Of a stretch of DNA of 64,000 nucleotides, positions 10,858 to 25,800 are shown one piece after another. This DNA is from Cardiocondyla obscurior (lineage: Eukaryota > Arthropoda > Insecta > Hymenoptera > Formicidae). A program made the translations under genes and the position numbers. The stretch lies in contig NC_091865.1 in NCBI RefSeq assembly GCF_019399895.1, positions 3,849,001 to 3,913,000 of the forward strand, read 5' to 3'. The notes under the pieces were generated by a model. That model searched no databases. It was not told the DNA's origin and worked only from the letters and a program-made list of their open reading frames with translations. The stretch's first letter is position 1. Each line of letters opens with the position of its first letter.

Positions 10858-13800
10858 GTGAGTGTTAAAGTTTTTTTATGCAACATATTACTTTTTCTTT
10901 TAATAATACTGCTATCAATAATTTTTTTTTCTACATAAAATTAAGCTAATTTTATTATAACGACATGGCAAGCAATAAAGTATCATTATATGTGATACAT
11001 TATTAAAATTTAAAATACAATACGATTATACGTAATACTGTTACGCATATCGCTGGATAAAAATATACATATATATAATATATATATGTAGCGTAATGTC
11101 TCTATGCAAAACAGTTTATCTGTTAACGAATTTAAATGTGACGGATGTTCCGTTATGATAATGCACTTCTCACGGTCTTTCTATGGAGACACTCGATAGT
11201 TTGCGCGTGGCAGGGGAGTTTAAAGACCCTTGAAAGCGCAAGCGGAAAACCTGACATAGGTTTGCTTCACGCAGGGAAACACGCGCGGGTGAGTCATTCC
11301 AGTAAATAGTAGTTTGAAAGTAACCAGCACGCATGCATGGTCGAGTAAACAGCAAAAAACGAAAGAATATGTGGCTGATTGTACAAAGTTTTTTTTTTGA
11401 ACTTATATCGTTTACGGCATTTAGATATTACAGGGAAATAAATTTACATTTTTAATAATTAAATAGTTAATTAATTAAATAATTAAAAGAAAAAAAAAAT
11501 TATTGTTATAGTTTTTTTAACACGTGTGTCGTGATACGTAAAAACAAAATTAATAAGTACTGCGAAGACTAATATTTAAATAATTTTACGAGATACAATA
11601 ATTGTAAAATGACATTTTAATTAATATAAAGTTTCATATAAAGCAAAATATGCAATCTTTGAGAGTATCATTTGCTATATATATTTTTTTGTTTTTAATA
11701 TAAAAGTAACCAATATCATTAAAAAAAATCATTATCACGTAAAACTAAATATTCATTACGTACATTATGTAGTCACGTAGACCTTTTACTCAGCATTGCA
11801 CGAGCGAACGCTACGTGTGCCGCGTGCAGGCGTGTGCCACACTCTTGCGCAGCACGTGTATGTGAGTTTCCTGCACGCACCGAACCTGAACGCAGAAGGG
11901 TTCATGACTCCGTGATTCGATATGCCTTTTGTGCCTATTCTCTCGAAAACAATACTATCAACCTGTCGGACAAGATGAGGCTTTTACTGGAATAATCTTC
12001 TCAGTTTTATTTATCACGTAAACGCAAAAGAAAAAAGAAAAAATAAAATAAAGTAAAATGAACTACATACAGTTTTATTAAACACTTTTAACAAACTAAA
12101 AATCGCCGTATATAAGAAATTAAAACACATTAGATTATTATAATTTTAAATAATTAAAATTTTACAAATTCTTTTATTATTATGGTAACAATTAATTGAT
12201 TAAAATACATAAAAGTTTATTTAAAGTATAGAAGTGCTAAAGAAAAAAATTAAGGAACCAAAATCATTAAATTATGTATTTGCCCTGAAAAAAAAGAGAA
12301 GCTGTATTTGGTAATAACTATCCAGCCTTGGTTAATGTTATGGATTATGGATAACATTAACCATAAATGATTATTACCATATATGGCCTCTCTTTTTTTT
12401 TTTTAATGTGTGCATTTAATTATAAATTGATAACAGATTTAATCCAGTTTATATAGTACGAAACTTTGACATAGACGCCAGGCACTTTTCCACAGCCATG
12501 GCCAAAAGATACTAAGCCATAAATTGTTCTCTTGCTGGCCAATGCTCCCCCAGAATCTCCATAACACGCATCTTTTCCTTGAGTTCCGTAACACAAATGA
12601 TAATCATCTTTGACGAGTATTGCGTAAGAGGATTCGGCATTAATACAGGCTTTGTACGGAACGTGCTCAACTAAAACGCCCATAAGAGTTTCGGCATCCT
12701 CTTTCTACAAATTATTTTGATGTCCGAATCTACATGTTTCTTATTTTTTAATTGTTAAACACAAATAATTAATAGAACTTTAACATAAAAAATATTTTAT
12801 ACATATCCCCTCGATTATCTTTGAACTGAGACGTCTCAGATTTAAATTTTATTATTAACAAAATTTTATTTTTAATTTTATTAAAAACAAAATTTTATTA
12901 TTAATAAAAAGATCATATAAATCAAGGGTGAAAAATTTAAAAAAAATTAGAATAAAATTGCCTAATATTCTTATAATATTACAAATTAATTTTACTCACT
13001 TTTTCGTTACTTGTATATCCCCAACCGCAAATTAATAATTCACGTGGTATTTTGTGGATTGGTCTTGGTAAACGAACTGGTTGAACGGTTTTCGAAAATT
13101 GAAATGGTGGTTTTACTCGAATAAGTGCGATATCGTGTTCCAACAAACTAGAGATCCAAGAGCGATGCGTGTCATAGTATGTGCGTATGCTCGTCACTCT
13201 ATGCATAGACCCGCCTATATCCATTTTATTGGATCCAGCTCGTACATAATATCGTATCGGCAATATTTTGTATGAGATCCTAGAAAATAATAAAGCATCA
13301 GAATAAAAAGTCGAAATATGTAAAATAGACTTGCACTTTGCCAATTAAAAAATAATAATTTTATTATAATATACGAAATTAATTAATAACAATGAATAAA
13401 AATGTTGACGTCTTATTACAAACAATGAAGAGCAGTAATGGCCCATGTATTTGATAGTATACTAGCACCACATAAAAATCCATGCATATTATGTAACGAG
13501 AGCTGCAAGTATTGTTAGTTTTTAATAATATCAGTAAATAAATAAATTATATCTAGAATTAAAAAAAATACTGTTAACCATAAAAGGTCTATCTTGTATA
13601 TTAATTGGTTGCCCTCCAATAATTTTTGGTCGAACCATATATGTAACATTTCCGCGTATATCTTCAAATAGAAAACCTAAAATATACATAGAAAATCATA
13701 AATCTTACGCTGGCAATAGGCGCAGTATTAACAATAACAGTAATTTTTATTTTATAATTATTTTAATATTATTATTTATTTTTAATATTCATACAATAAT

Positions 13801-16800
13801 TAGAAATGTTAATAAATCTTTCTCTCGCATTGACACTAATGTATAACAAATAATTCTTCATACCGACAAAATAGAGAATACACAAAATAACTGCTCCGCG
13901 CATTTTTGCCGACTATGTCATCGTACAATGTGATCGAGTATATATAAAGTACGATGATTTATTTTGTGGTCAGACATAAATATAAATGTCGGATTTCACA
14001 TATCTCATCGTAAATTTCATGAATGTTTAACAGCCGTAAGTGACAATACTATCACAATTATCGTATCAGAACAGTGTTAAGACTGACATAATTTATGTAA
14101 GTATCGCAACAAAGTGATATTTCTTGAAATTTTATATTTCTTATCAAACACAGTTTTAAAGACAAACACTTATTAACAAATTAACGAATAAAAATATTAT
14201 AGAGATACATAGAGTTACAATTAGATTTCAGAAAACATAAAACTGCCATTGCTTTTTAATACATGTGCAATAAAATTACAATATAAATATAATTATTACT
14301 ACTTGAACATAAATTTTTCTTTACTTTCTACAAAATTTTTTATAACCAATGATCTGCGTTCGCGTTGAGATGAATTCCATTCTTCTGCCTGTTCCTCAAT
14401 ATTAGATTCATTTTTATGACCCAAACAGTATAATGTAGAAATGAAACTAATTGTTTCCATGAACATAGTAACCAATAAAAAGTTATTTGCGAGACAAGCT
14501 AAAGTGCTCGCGTTATTTCGGGTTCGCACTTTACTTACATAATTTATTGAGCTCATTAATCTTTCGAAAATAATATCGGCCTCTTTTCTTAATTCTGCAT
14601 AAATAGAATATAATTAATTAAAAAAATTTATCTACTTAGTTTATAAAGTTCTTATTTTTGCATAATTTTAGGAAAATTTTTTTTTTTGTTTGTAATAATT
14701 AATGTAAGTACTCACGATTTTTCTTTGAATATATAATGAGATGTCTTGCTCGATTACTTTCAGTAAGTTGACTACTTGCATTCTCTGAATCTCCCATATT
14801 AATTGCCGTAGAAATATTAGTAGAAGTCGACGTGTCGTCATCTGTATCAGTTACATCTGCGCATCCAAGTAATTCGAAAAGCTTAGTCATCCATTGAGAT
14901 AAGCAATCGAGAGCTTCAAGATGACTCTGCCACGATTCTTTGAAAGAATTTTTGATGCCGCGTATAAGAAATTGTTGAACCTTTAACGCGGAACGATGGA
15001 ATTTTTCAAAAGTAAACACCGTCTCTCTTAATATTCCATCTCTGTATATATTCAACGATGCAAACGTCTTTTTATATCTAAAACATATATTTACGTAAAT
15101 TTATCAATTTAATAAAACCAATTAATTTAGATATAAATTTTTAATATTAACAGTACATATAAAATTCTGACTTATTAAACGTGAGTTATTAAAATATCAT
15201 TAACCTCGTAATATCTCTTTTGTTCTTAATGACTTTTTTTGAAAGCGTGTTCAATCTTCTATGGCCTTGCTCATAAATCGCAAAATACTGGAATACATCA
15301 TACGTGAGTTGTCTTCCCCATTTACTTTTAGAAAGAACACTCCCGAGTTTATTCGCAACGTGATTAAGAAACGATAGTTTAGGTATCCGTTGATCTAAAA
15401 TTTTCTCGTAAATATACTTTACTCGCTGCGTTGTGGTTCTCGGCAGTGTTCGATGAAATTTACATTGAACATTCGCATTGCCATCCTCGTCGGTATTAAT
15501 CTTACATTTGGTGAAATGTTTAATAGCAGTTAACCACGGTTTAAGAAATCTATAAGCAGTCGCTTCGTCTTTATCTCTCGATGATGACACGCAAGTTGCG
15601 AAACGTCGTAATTCTTTGATACAATCGCTATAATAATTAGCCCTTTCGGCAAGCGAATGACATAGCAGGGTATACAATTGTTCATCGTCTGTACCGTTAT
15701 TCGATAGAGAACGGACGAACGTTCGATTTAAACCGGCCTTAAAAGATTTTACAGTGTTGTTAAGTGTGCCTTTTGCTAAATTTGCAAGAGCCCGATCTAA
15801 GTTAAAAGATGATATTGATTTTTTTTTTACTCCCACTGGTGATAAGCAGTCGAATAATTTTTCGTTAAAATTAGCGGCATTATTTACAGTACTGAAAAAC
15901 TCAAAATTCTTTGTTAACTTGCGCGGTGAGCTCTGAAATAATTAATTAATTGTAGATATTCTTTAAAAAAATTTCTTTTTAATTTATACGTAAAACTGTA
16001 TGTTATTTTATGTCACTTGAAACTTACCTTATCGTCGTTTAAAGTCGGATTATATATCTTGAAGTAATCGTTAATCGTGAATTGAATCTTCTCTCCTATT
16101 CTAATCAGATCCCATAATACAAGCGATCCTTGAACTAGACCTTCGGTGAACCAACTTTTATAGACTGTAGAGTTCCGCAACGTTTGTTCATATTGCCGAA
16201 CTGATACAGTTAATCCACCACTTTGAAAAAATTTCATAAGTTTTGCACGTACAATTTTGCCTATCTGATTAATTGCATTTTCTAAACTGCCTCCGTCAGA
16301 CGATAATTTTAGAGTTATTGGCTGGTCGATCGGTCCAGTTAATCTGGTTAAGAACTGTTTTATTACCACTTCCGCGTGTTGAATCTGCTTTGGATTTATC
16401 AAAATAAATGCATCCGCTTGATTTCTTCGAAGGTTTATTCGTGTTGGAAACGTTTCATTACGATAAACTTCCGCCGTTACACAAAATACGACAATTTCTA
16501 AAGAAAAAAAAAAAAAAAGAAGTCAGTTATTAAATATAAATTTATGTAAAATATAATATAGAAAATAATACCGCAAAATAGCAATGTAATCAATCTGCGA
16601 TGCATGTTTAAGCTATGTTTGCAGATAACTAGTTTTCAATGTAGATTCTTTCTGACGTACGTCGCGCAATTTATTCCAAGAACAATAAAAAATATTTCTT
16701 ACACGTTTAGTTAAGCTTATCTTATTGCAAGTTCCTATGTTGACATATATTAAATAAGTGAAATATTTATGCTTCGGTTTGAGTAGGTGTTAATTTGCTT

Positions 16801-19800
16801 TAAATATCACACGATAAGATAATGATAATACAAGATTTATTTTCGAGACTGCGAAATAATGATCAGTAAATCTTTTTTTTTTTTTTTTTTTTTTTACAAC
16901 TGCAAAAAAATTAAGTAACGTTTAATGCAAAATTTGAACCATTCCCAATTACGTATCATAAAACTGTAGGAAAGATTATTGATGTTCGCTTCAACGCATT
17001 CGCAGTGATGTGTGTGTGTATACTGTACAGTATCAAGCGAAATGGCGATGTAACGTGGCGCCTGCGTTCAAGGACTGCAACGATCGCGACGTCAGTCTGG
17101 GTAGCAGCTTTTACCAGGAATCAATTCTCGTACAGATACTAGCCTAGAATTTAATAATAAAGTGCACTTGCGGTATTACTTTCTAGTGTTAACGATAAAA
17201 TAAAATTGAAAGCCTAAAGAAAATTGAAATTCAGGTAATCGTGCAACTAATTCGTATTATATTTTAAGTCACATTAACTGTCTTGCCAAAATAAATATTA
17301 ATTTAAAACATGTAACAAGTATGTATATATTATATGTATAACGTATGTGATATAAGACGTTAAAAAAAAAAGAACACGTAAGATTTTTTGCATCAATAAT
17401 TCTTTGAAATTAGCCTTACGCGTGTCTGCAAAGAGATCACCTGTATAATAGATGATGTCATCACGAGATGGCAAAATAAGTTCCACGAGTGTTGAGTCAA
17501 TTATACAACTGCTTGTCTGAGATGATTATTTAATTAGTCTGATATTACAATTATGAATGATAAGTCACAGATAAAATAAAGAACATACATTTTCCTCTAT
17601 GCGCCAATGATTTAATTTTCTTTTTTTCTTTTTTTTTAATTATTAAGAAAGAAATATAAACATTGTAATAAATTTCAATTATTAATACTTAATTTCTTTA
17701 ACATTAATTTCAGGTTAAATAAGTCTTTGTAGCTTCTTTTTAGAATACATAGAAAGATAAAAAATTAATCAAATAAAAAACACTATAACTTTTATATATT
17801 CCATAGTAAACATTTTATTATAAATTAATTTTGAACATAATTTTCAATATACTATAACAAAATAATTCTTTATATGTGTAGTGTCATTAGTTTTTGATAA
17901 AAAAAATTCTTTTTCCAAATAAATAAAGAATAATCTTTGGCTTAAATAAACTTTTTTTTTTTTTTTTAATGATTAAAACGTATTATAAGATAAACTAACG
18001 GGTAAAAGAAGTAAATGCTTTCCGTGGTAATAGCCGCCATCTACCGAGCGGTCAAAAAGTACAAGTACAAGTGAATGGTTGAACGTTTCAAGAATAAATG
18101 GAACGCTAGTCACACCTATGCTGGTCTTAACTCCAGCCGGCATATTCTCGTTGCGAAATATACTTGAATTTTTTTTCATACGCGAGGTCAATATTTTGTA
18201 ACGAATGTTTCCGCGAGTGTGCAGTTGATACAAGTATACGATTTTCTAAAAATTCCGGTGAAAGTATATAAGATATAGTTATTAATCGTATATTTAAAAT
18301 ACCGTGGAACTCGTGGAAGATTCTATGTCTCATATAAGTGCGTACTGATTCATTGAGCGGGATCGAAAAGAAAGAAATCGAACAAAAATGGATGAAGAAG
18401 CTATGTGGAAAGGTTTCTATCATAAGATAGTAGAGGAGCATTTAGCAAAAGAGAACGAACAGCGCGAAAAATTGGAGCACGAGATAAGGTAAAGAAACTA
18501 ACTACATCTCATTATTTGCCTTACCTTTTTTTTTTCTCTCTCTCTCTTACTCATGTCATTTGATACATGACATGATACATTTTCAGCAAAATTTTTGTGT
18601 CATAAAACGCAGAGGCTATATTACAATTCTTTTACGTGATTAAAAATGTATTACGAAAAATCTTAATCTCCTTGCAGAAAAATAAAGTAGCTTAATAAAT
18701 TATTGGTACAAATTAGGTCTATTGTATATCGTTCAACAATGCTATTAATTTATAATGCTAATGGTAAAATTTTATTGCCTGCAAATTATTAAAATATTCA
18801 AAAATAGTATTATTATGTTGATAACAACATCAAGTAAAGCAAGACGAATTTATGAAGTATGACTTATTTTTGGCACGAAAGTGGAGGAGTCGATAACAGG
18901 GAGCTCTGCGTGGTTGTTCATAATTTTCATGATTAATGATAATGCTCTCCTATAAACAAGGTGCGTGCTTTAAACCCTGGTATAATATTAAATTGGATAT
19001 TATCTGTAACTAGGCAAGCACGTAGGATCTATTAATAGAATGAAACTAACGCGGAGAGAAGGAAGCACGTAGCAACGAACAGATCTGTGTTCTGTACCTG
19101 TATGCAAAACATAGGTGTGTGTCTATATATACGTGCCGTTCCACGATCATATGATGCCCAAGGTCGTTGTTATATGATTCACAACGTACGTTTGGACGTC
19201 TTTATAATACGGGATAATTTATAAATGCTGATTATTACGCGAGAACCGCGAAATTAACTGTGAAGAAATTTGATCAGGTGCAATTTTATTATATTAATGC
19301 AAATAGGTTATTACTACATTGCAAATTACTTAATTTTTGTCACTTACAACTTGTTGAAATCTGTAAAACGTCTACCGGCATTTTGAACGACGTTGGAGTC
19401 ACTTCTTTTATAAAAATTATTAAATTTATTTTTAATAAATTCTATTAGAAATGTGAGGAGAGATATTTGGCTGGGATAACCGTGCACTCGAGAGTTTACA
19501 GAAAAAGTTAATTATTATAAAATACATTGTTCGTTGTGACAAAATTAGACGTTTTTTTTTCATCCGGTTCTATTTTTATTATACTTCTTACGGTTTTCTA
19601 TCATTCAACTTATATCGCCGCGAAAATACCATGTACGTCACGTTAAAGTCGTTGAGGGAATTCCCTGTTTTCCTCGATAGACGAGAATAAATTAATGAAG
19701 AAGTGGAAGGCGCCTTATATCATCGTTTTAGATGAATGTCCTGAGAAAATCTTAGAACCTCAATTGTTGCTCCGATACCATTTAGTATAATTTTCAAACT

Positions 19801-22800
19801 TGTGATATGATCAATATGTATACATCAAACAGTCGCCAAAGTTTGCGGAAATGATTAACAAGTTCATCGATATTTACGAAGTTGAAGCAATGGATACTTT
19901 TCTTGTTCTAATAAAGATATTTTTTACTAACTTTTTAAATACTTTTCAGAAAATTAAATTTGATAAATAGAAGACTATTTAGTATGTATAATTATTATGT
20001 ATACTAATTTAATAGCGTGGATGTTATACTTGCATCAAATGTAATTTTTATTGGAACGATAAGTAAAAAAAATTGAGATCGCAAACATGTTATAACCAAA
20101 CAATATTATTTTTGCATTATTTAGCTTGTTGAAGGTAGTCAGCGACTTACATCACAATAGACTTTATACTTATTATGTGAATAAACTTGAAATACAACGT
20201 ACTATTTTGAATCTATTAACAATCTAAACAAGCTTAAACAAAGTAATAAACAGAGTAATAAAAACCATTAAAATGTGTATGTAATAAATTGTGTCATTTT
20301 TAAATTAAATAAAAAAGCAAAATTTTTTTAACAACAAATCAATTTAATATAAAAATATATTATTTTTTTATTAATTAGCAAAAAATCAAATAATAGTAAT
20401 TCAATATTTGTTTATGTTAGTAATCAGTTTTTAAAATTATATTATATCGTATGACGTTAAAAATAGGTAGCAAAACAATAAACAAGATCGAATAAGGTTT
20501 TCAAACGACGTACGATCACAGAATACGTGATACCATGAATCATTTCGTTCTTGAGTTAAGAATAAAAGAGGCTCAGAAGGCAATGCATTGCCTGCAAAAA
20601 AAAGGAATGCAGTGACGCAAATCAACGAACATCTATTTCTTGCTCTACTCGGTTCGTAATTCGAGAACGTATTTCGCGTTTGTAGATTATAACATTTAGA
20701 TAACAGATTGTTTTCAAGAATTTTTATTTAAAAGCTTATAAAAAAAAGCTTGTAAAAAAGCTGCTAATAATAAAATTATTTAATTTTATTAATTGCTTTT
20801 TAATTCATAATTCATTTGAAACAGAAGACATGAACGTCTAATCAAGTTCAGTTAATTATAAGATCGGCTGGAATAAATTGGATTTTTTTTTTCCTTTCGT
20901 CTTCTCTTACGCAAGGGCATAAACAGTTTCTTGCAATTAATTGAATGCATGACAAACAGAAAAATACACATTCCACACATTGAGCTTAATAGTCATTTAC
21001 CATGTGAGTTATAAATTACATTGTATTTATTTCTCGATAAAGTTTCGGTAAAATTATCTTATCTTGTCTGATGTCGCGTGACTAAATTTGTAATTGCATT
21101 ATTATTCAAAAATTTCTGAAAAATTTTTCTTTCATCTTAAAAACTATACCGAAATATTCATATGTATAAGCATTACGTTGGTATAAAGTATTATAAAGCG
21201 TCTGAGATAACATTTTAATTATATCTTTGCTAATTACTTGTGTAAGCAAATCCCACGTATGTCCTGGTTACTCCTACTTACCTGACGCCTATCAACGTAG
21301 GTAGGTGCGATTACCTGTTCTCGAATCTTATCCAGTTTGCGGTTAGACACGAACCGATGCATATTTCCAAAATTGTTCGTACGAATTTAATGAACGAAGA
21401 GGTGCGACATTAATTGAATTTAATTTTAGCTGCGTAGGTCGTAATTCACAATTATGGGATTTTCTCATAACTTGTAACGCACTCGTTACGAATGTGGGAT
21501 TTCTTCTACGTAACAGGAAATACGAGGTGTAATTACGTTTCTGATTTATATGACCAAGTCGTATGTTGTGGTAGTCAGTTCGATCGGAGCCGCGGTTCGA
21601 GAATATAGTTTCTTGAAAATAATTCAGTGCCGTGAAGAAAATAATTAAACCTACCGAAATGTGAGCACAAACGTCTATTTGTTTTAATTAACATAAATAA
21701 TTTTTGCATAATATATTAGGCAAAAAAGAATTTTTTAGAAATGGTATTTACTAATGTGACGGTGCATCTCATTAAGTTTTATAAAAACTGCCGAGCTACA
21801 GTCAAATAGTGCAAATATATGTGAAGAAAATATTCAATATTTTTTTATAGAGATTTGATTGTTAATTTAGTTAAATTTAATTCTTAAAAATTATGTCTAT
21901 TACAATAATAAAGTATTTTAAATTTTTATTTTATTCTTGACAATAATAGTAAAACAATTTACATTTATGTTTTGGTTTTATGTAAAGTAATAATTAACAA
22001 AGATAATTTTACATTTAATTATTTTTATTACGTCTAACATACAAATTCAAAGTAACAAGTCCGAAATTATCGAAAATAAAGTTTCAATGTAAAAGTCAAA
22101 ATTTCTATCTAACAATAACGTAGTCATTCCTGTGCAAATTTTTATTGGAAGACGTATTGTGTTTCTGCTAAAGGACTAAAAAAAGGAAAATGGCGCATTT
22201 TGAAAAGCTGGACGAGAAACATCCTTATTATGCAATCGCGGCTTTTCGAATGTCGCAAAAGCCGGAAGAGAAAGAAGTGACTGTCGCGAGATTTTATTGG
22301 AAATTTGCAGCGTTCAACTTTATTAGCAAAAGGTGAAACAAAATGTTTACGTGTGCGTAATTGCACTGAAGAGCTTACGTTGCGTTTTAGTGCAGTAGAG
22401 TTGCAATATTTGTTACGCTTTTTAGTAATTTGTATTTAGATGTATGTGCTCGCATCCTGATACACTTCTTAAAATTTTCCCTACACTTTTTTTTTTTAAA
22501 TTTGTTTTTGACGCTCGGTATTTATTTTCTCTTGATTCATCTTAAATATCCCATTAACAAGAGTATTATTTTTAATTTATCACAATAATAAGATGAGCGA
22601 TATATTTAAAAGGCGCAATCACGTATGTTAAGTTCATTAAGTTATTTATGGTATGTGTGTGATGTTTTTATCAATTCCATATTATAGTTTAAAACTATAT
22701 TAAGTTTATGATTTTAAATGTGTATTTACATATACTCATTTGAATATAAAATGTATTCATTAGACGTTATTGAATGCACTAAGATATGTCTTAAAATATC

Positions 22801-25800
22801 TTTTAATTAGTTGCAGCAGATTTTGTTTTAACAGTTTGTTAATGTATTAGATAAAAATGTTTTATTGGTGCCTTATTTATATATGTATACGATAATACTA
22901 TAAACAAACTTTTCTATAAATTTATAAAATTATTAACTAGACGTGACATCTCATTTTAGAATACAAGAATCAGATGGCGGCTTTTTCGAAAATCTCGGTA
23001 CGCTACTCGCAGAAAAAGCTCGCGCTCAAGCTGAAGCAGAAGGTCCAATTCCAGAACCGAAAGATGAAACGCAAGAAGATGAAGACGATACCTTGAACGA
23101 GGAACCAAGTATTGAGGAACCAACTGAAGCTCTGTTAGAAACTGACAGTGATAGAGACGAAGATGAACATACCCGGAACTTCTTAGCCGAATCGGTGGGC
23201 TTAAACGTAAGTCATTAAATTTTTTCTTTATTACAAAATATAAAGACATAATTATTATTTGTATATGTACGTATATTTTTATAGTCCTTAACACGCAAAT
23301 TAATTATAAAAAAAAATATTTAATTTAATGTTAAATATGTAATAGACGTCAATGAGTAGAATTAACCAAGCAAAAATTCAAATTTAAAAATTAAATATAG
23401 GTAAGGTTTAAAATTAATAATGCAAAAGACTCAAAGGTTAAACTTGATAGATCTCTTGTAGATGTTATTATCGTGTTATGAATTTATAATTCGAGATAGA
23501 TTATTTCATCGTCTACTTCGGAATTATTAATGGCTACTTTCGGAACGATAGAACGAGTTTTCACACCTTAATGGCACACAGTGCGGTCTGAAAATATTTT
23601 GAGTAGCTCTGCAACGCTCACCTACGTCAATAGATAACGGGTAGTCTGTTCAGGATCAAAACGGCTTTGCATATAATTCTGAAGAAGCCTCACGTACACG
23701 TATTACACATTTTCGCTGAATAACTCGAAACAGATTCGTCGTCATGGGAGAATGGCTTAGGATGATAATCGCATTAAATTTCTTGCGAAGCAAAATTAGA
23801 TTGTAAAAACTTATCGCCGTGTCTTATTTTATTAATAAACAATATTTCCTGTTAGCGTGTTGTTGATAAATATGCATGATGCAGCTATATTATACCTGTT
23901 AGGTGTAATTGTTATCTGAGTTGCTGCTGCATAACGCAGTTAATACTTCCGTACTCATAACAGACATTTATAATTTATGCCTATCAGACGTTTATTCCTC
24001 ATATTCGTAGAATCGAAACTTCATATTTTCTGTATATTGCTGCATGTTCTGCCGTGTGATTGAACGACCGGTAACAATATTGATTTTTCCAAAGGTCTTA
24101 GTCTGGTAGGGAAGGCAGTCGAAGTACGACACTCCCTTGCGTTGCCATGCGAAACATTGTCACAATTTTTACTATCGTAGAACTGTCCCTTTAAATTCGT
24201 TCATTAAAAAATAATGCACTTAACCGAGTTCAACGAGCCACTTCTTCTTAAAATGGACGAAAAAAGAAGGAATCTCGTAAGTTCAGCATTATCTTATTAG
24301 CACATTAATCTGTCTGATTTATATTTAACGACATTGACTTGCTGATTTTATTTATCCCCAATTTGTAAAAGTATCTTATTATTGATATTCGTAATCGTAA
24401 ATAACTTGATTACAAGAAATTTATTAATACAGTGGGTGTATTCTTTCATATATTTAATTTCCACGATGTCATGCGCAGTAAAATGTCTCGATAAATTTCT
24501 ATTGGTTCCGGAAGTCATTTATTTCTTTAGATTTAAAATCCGTCTTGTTTAATTTCGATATAAAATAGATTGTAATATTTTTGATGCAATATAATAATTT
24601 TATTGTCTGTTTGTGTGCACCCTCTGTACTGGGGTGTTATGTCTTACGCTTAATCGAGCAGTTAAACTCAATCTGAAATGAGATCCACGTGCTTGTGCGT
24701 TAGTAAATGCACTAATACGAAGTCGTCTAGTCGACGACTCTGATCTGTTGGTCCATCTATTCCTGGCAGTGTGGTGCTCGCCTCCGTCAAGTTCCTGTCT
24801 TGTCTTCTCTCTCTGATTATCCTGATTATCTTCTCTACCTTCATCGCTAATTGTTATCGTTTGAATAATTGCACTACCAAGCCTCAGCATGCATGCATTG
24901 AGAGGTTCTTGAAGAATGAAACACGGTGAAATTATTCGTTCCTGCGGAGAATTAATGGGTGATTTAGTGAATCAACGGAAAAAAAATGTTTTTTTTTTCT
25001 TTAATTGATATGTTTTAAATTCTTTTAAACGTCTTTAAACGAGTTGTGCAAAAAAATATGTTCTCTAAAATGGAACAAGTGATATAGTGCAATTTTTTAT
25101 GTGCTGTGAATTATGTGCATCTTAAAAAAACTAAATGTGTGCCGTCAATAAATTACATTACATAATTAATTTAACAAACTCGTATACAATAAAAAAATTA
25201 AATTAAATTGTAACGAAAAATTAAGATAAAAAGCCAAAGAATTATTTAAACAATAAAACAGGATTATTAAAAGGTTAATAATGATTGCAACAGTAATGAG
25301 GTAAAATTAATATTCAATATAAATATAATTTCTCGTAACTTTAGTTTGATTTAATTACAAGTTACTTCAGTCTTGAAAAATTTGTTAAGTTGTAAAAATA
25401 AATCACTACTCGGAAAACGAGGTTAAAATGTTTTCTTCTTCTTCGATAGTCTCTTGAAAAACTGGCAAATTGTCAGAAACACAGTTTAAAAATGAGACGA
25501 AATATAGTATTGTCGTGCGTTTTTTAAATAATATTAATCATTCTTCTATTTCTAATTTTATTGAATAATTTAAAATATAAATTGCAGCTTTTGATTGCTG
25601 ATTGCAAGATATTTCTACTTAAAAAAAAAAAAACTCCTAAGTTTTAAACATCTGAATAATATATTAATTAATACATGTAAAAAAAATTAATTACGCGTCG
25701 TAAATTAATTGTGATCATTATAACGTTGTAAAACGCAACATATTTAACTGACGTTTTAAACGAATTCATCCTTGTCGAAAAATAGAATCAGCATTGAAGT

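Noticed and set aside
17298..17486. Minus-strand frame with the motif LILPSRDDIIYYTGDLF
   Set aside because: No ATG start and no matching partner exon; it lies upstream of the orphan gene but cannot be joined to its signal-peptide exon.
22142..22366. 74-codon minus-strand frame rich in Phe and Arg
   Set aside because: No start context, splice partner or domain; typical intron noise.
24600..24890. 96-codon minus-strand frame, Arg/Thr-rich, with a genuine ATG
   Set aside because: No signal peptide, domain, splice site or promoter seen; it lies in an intron and composition can explain it.
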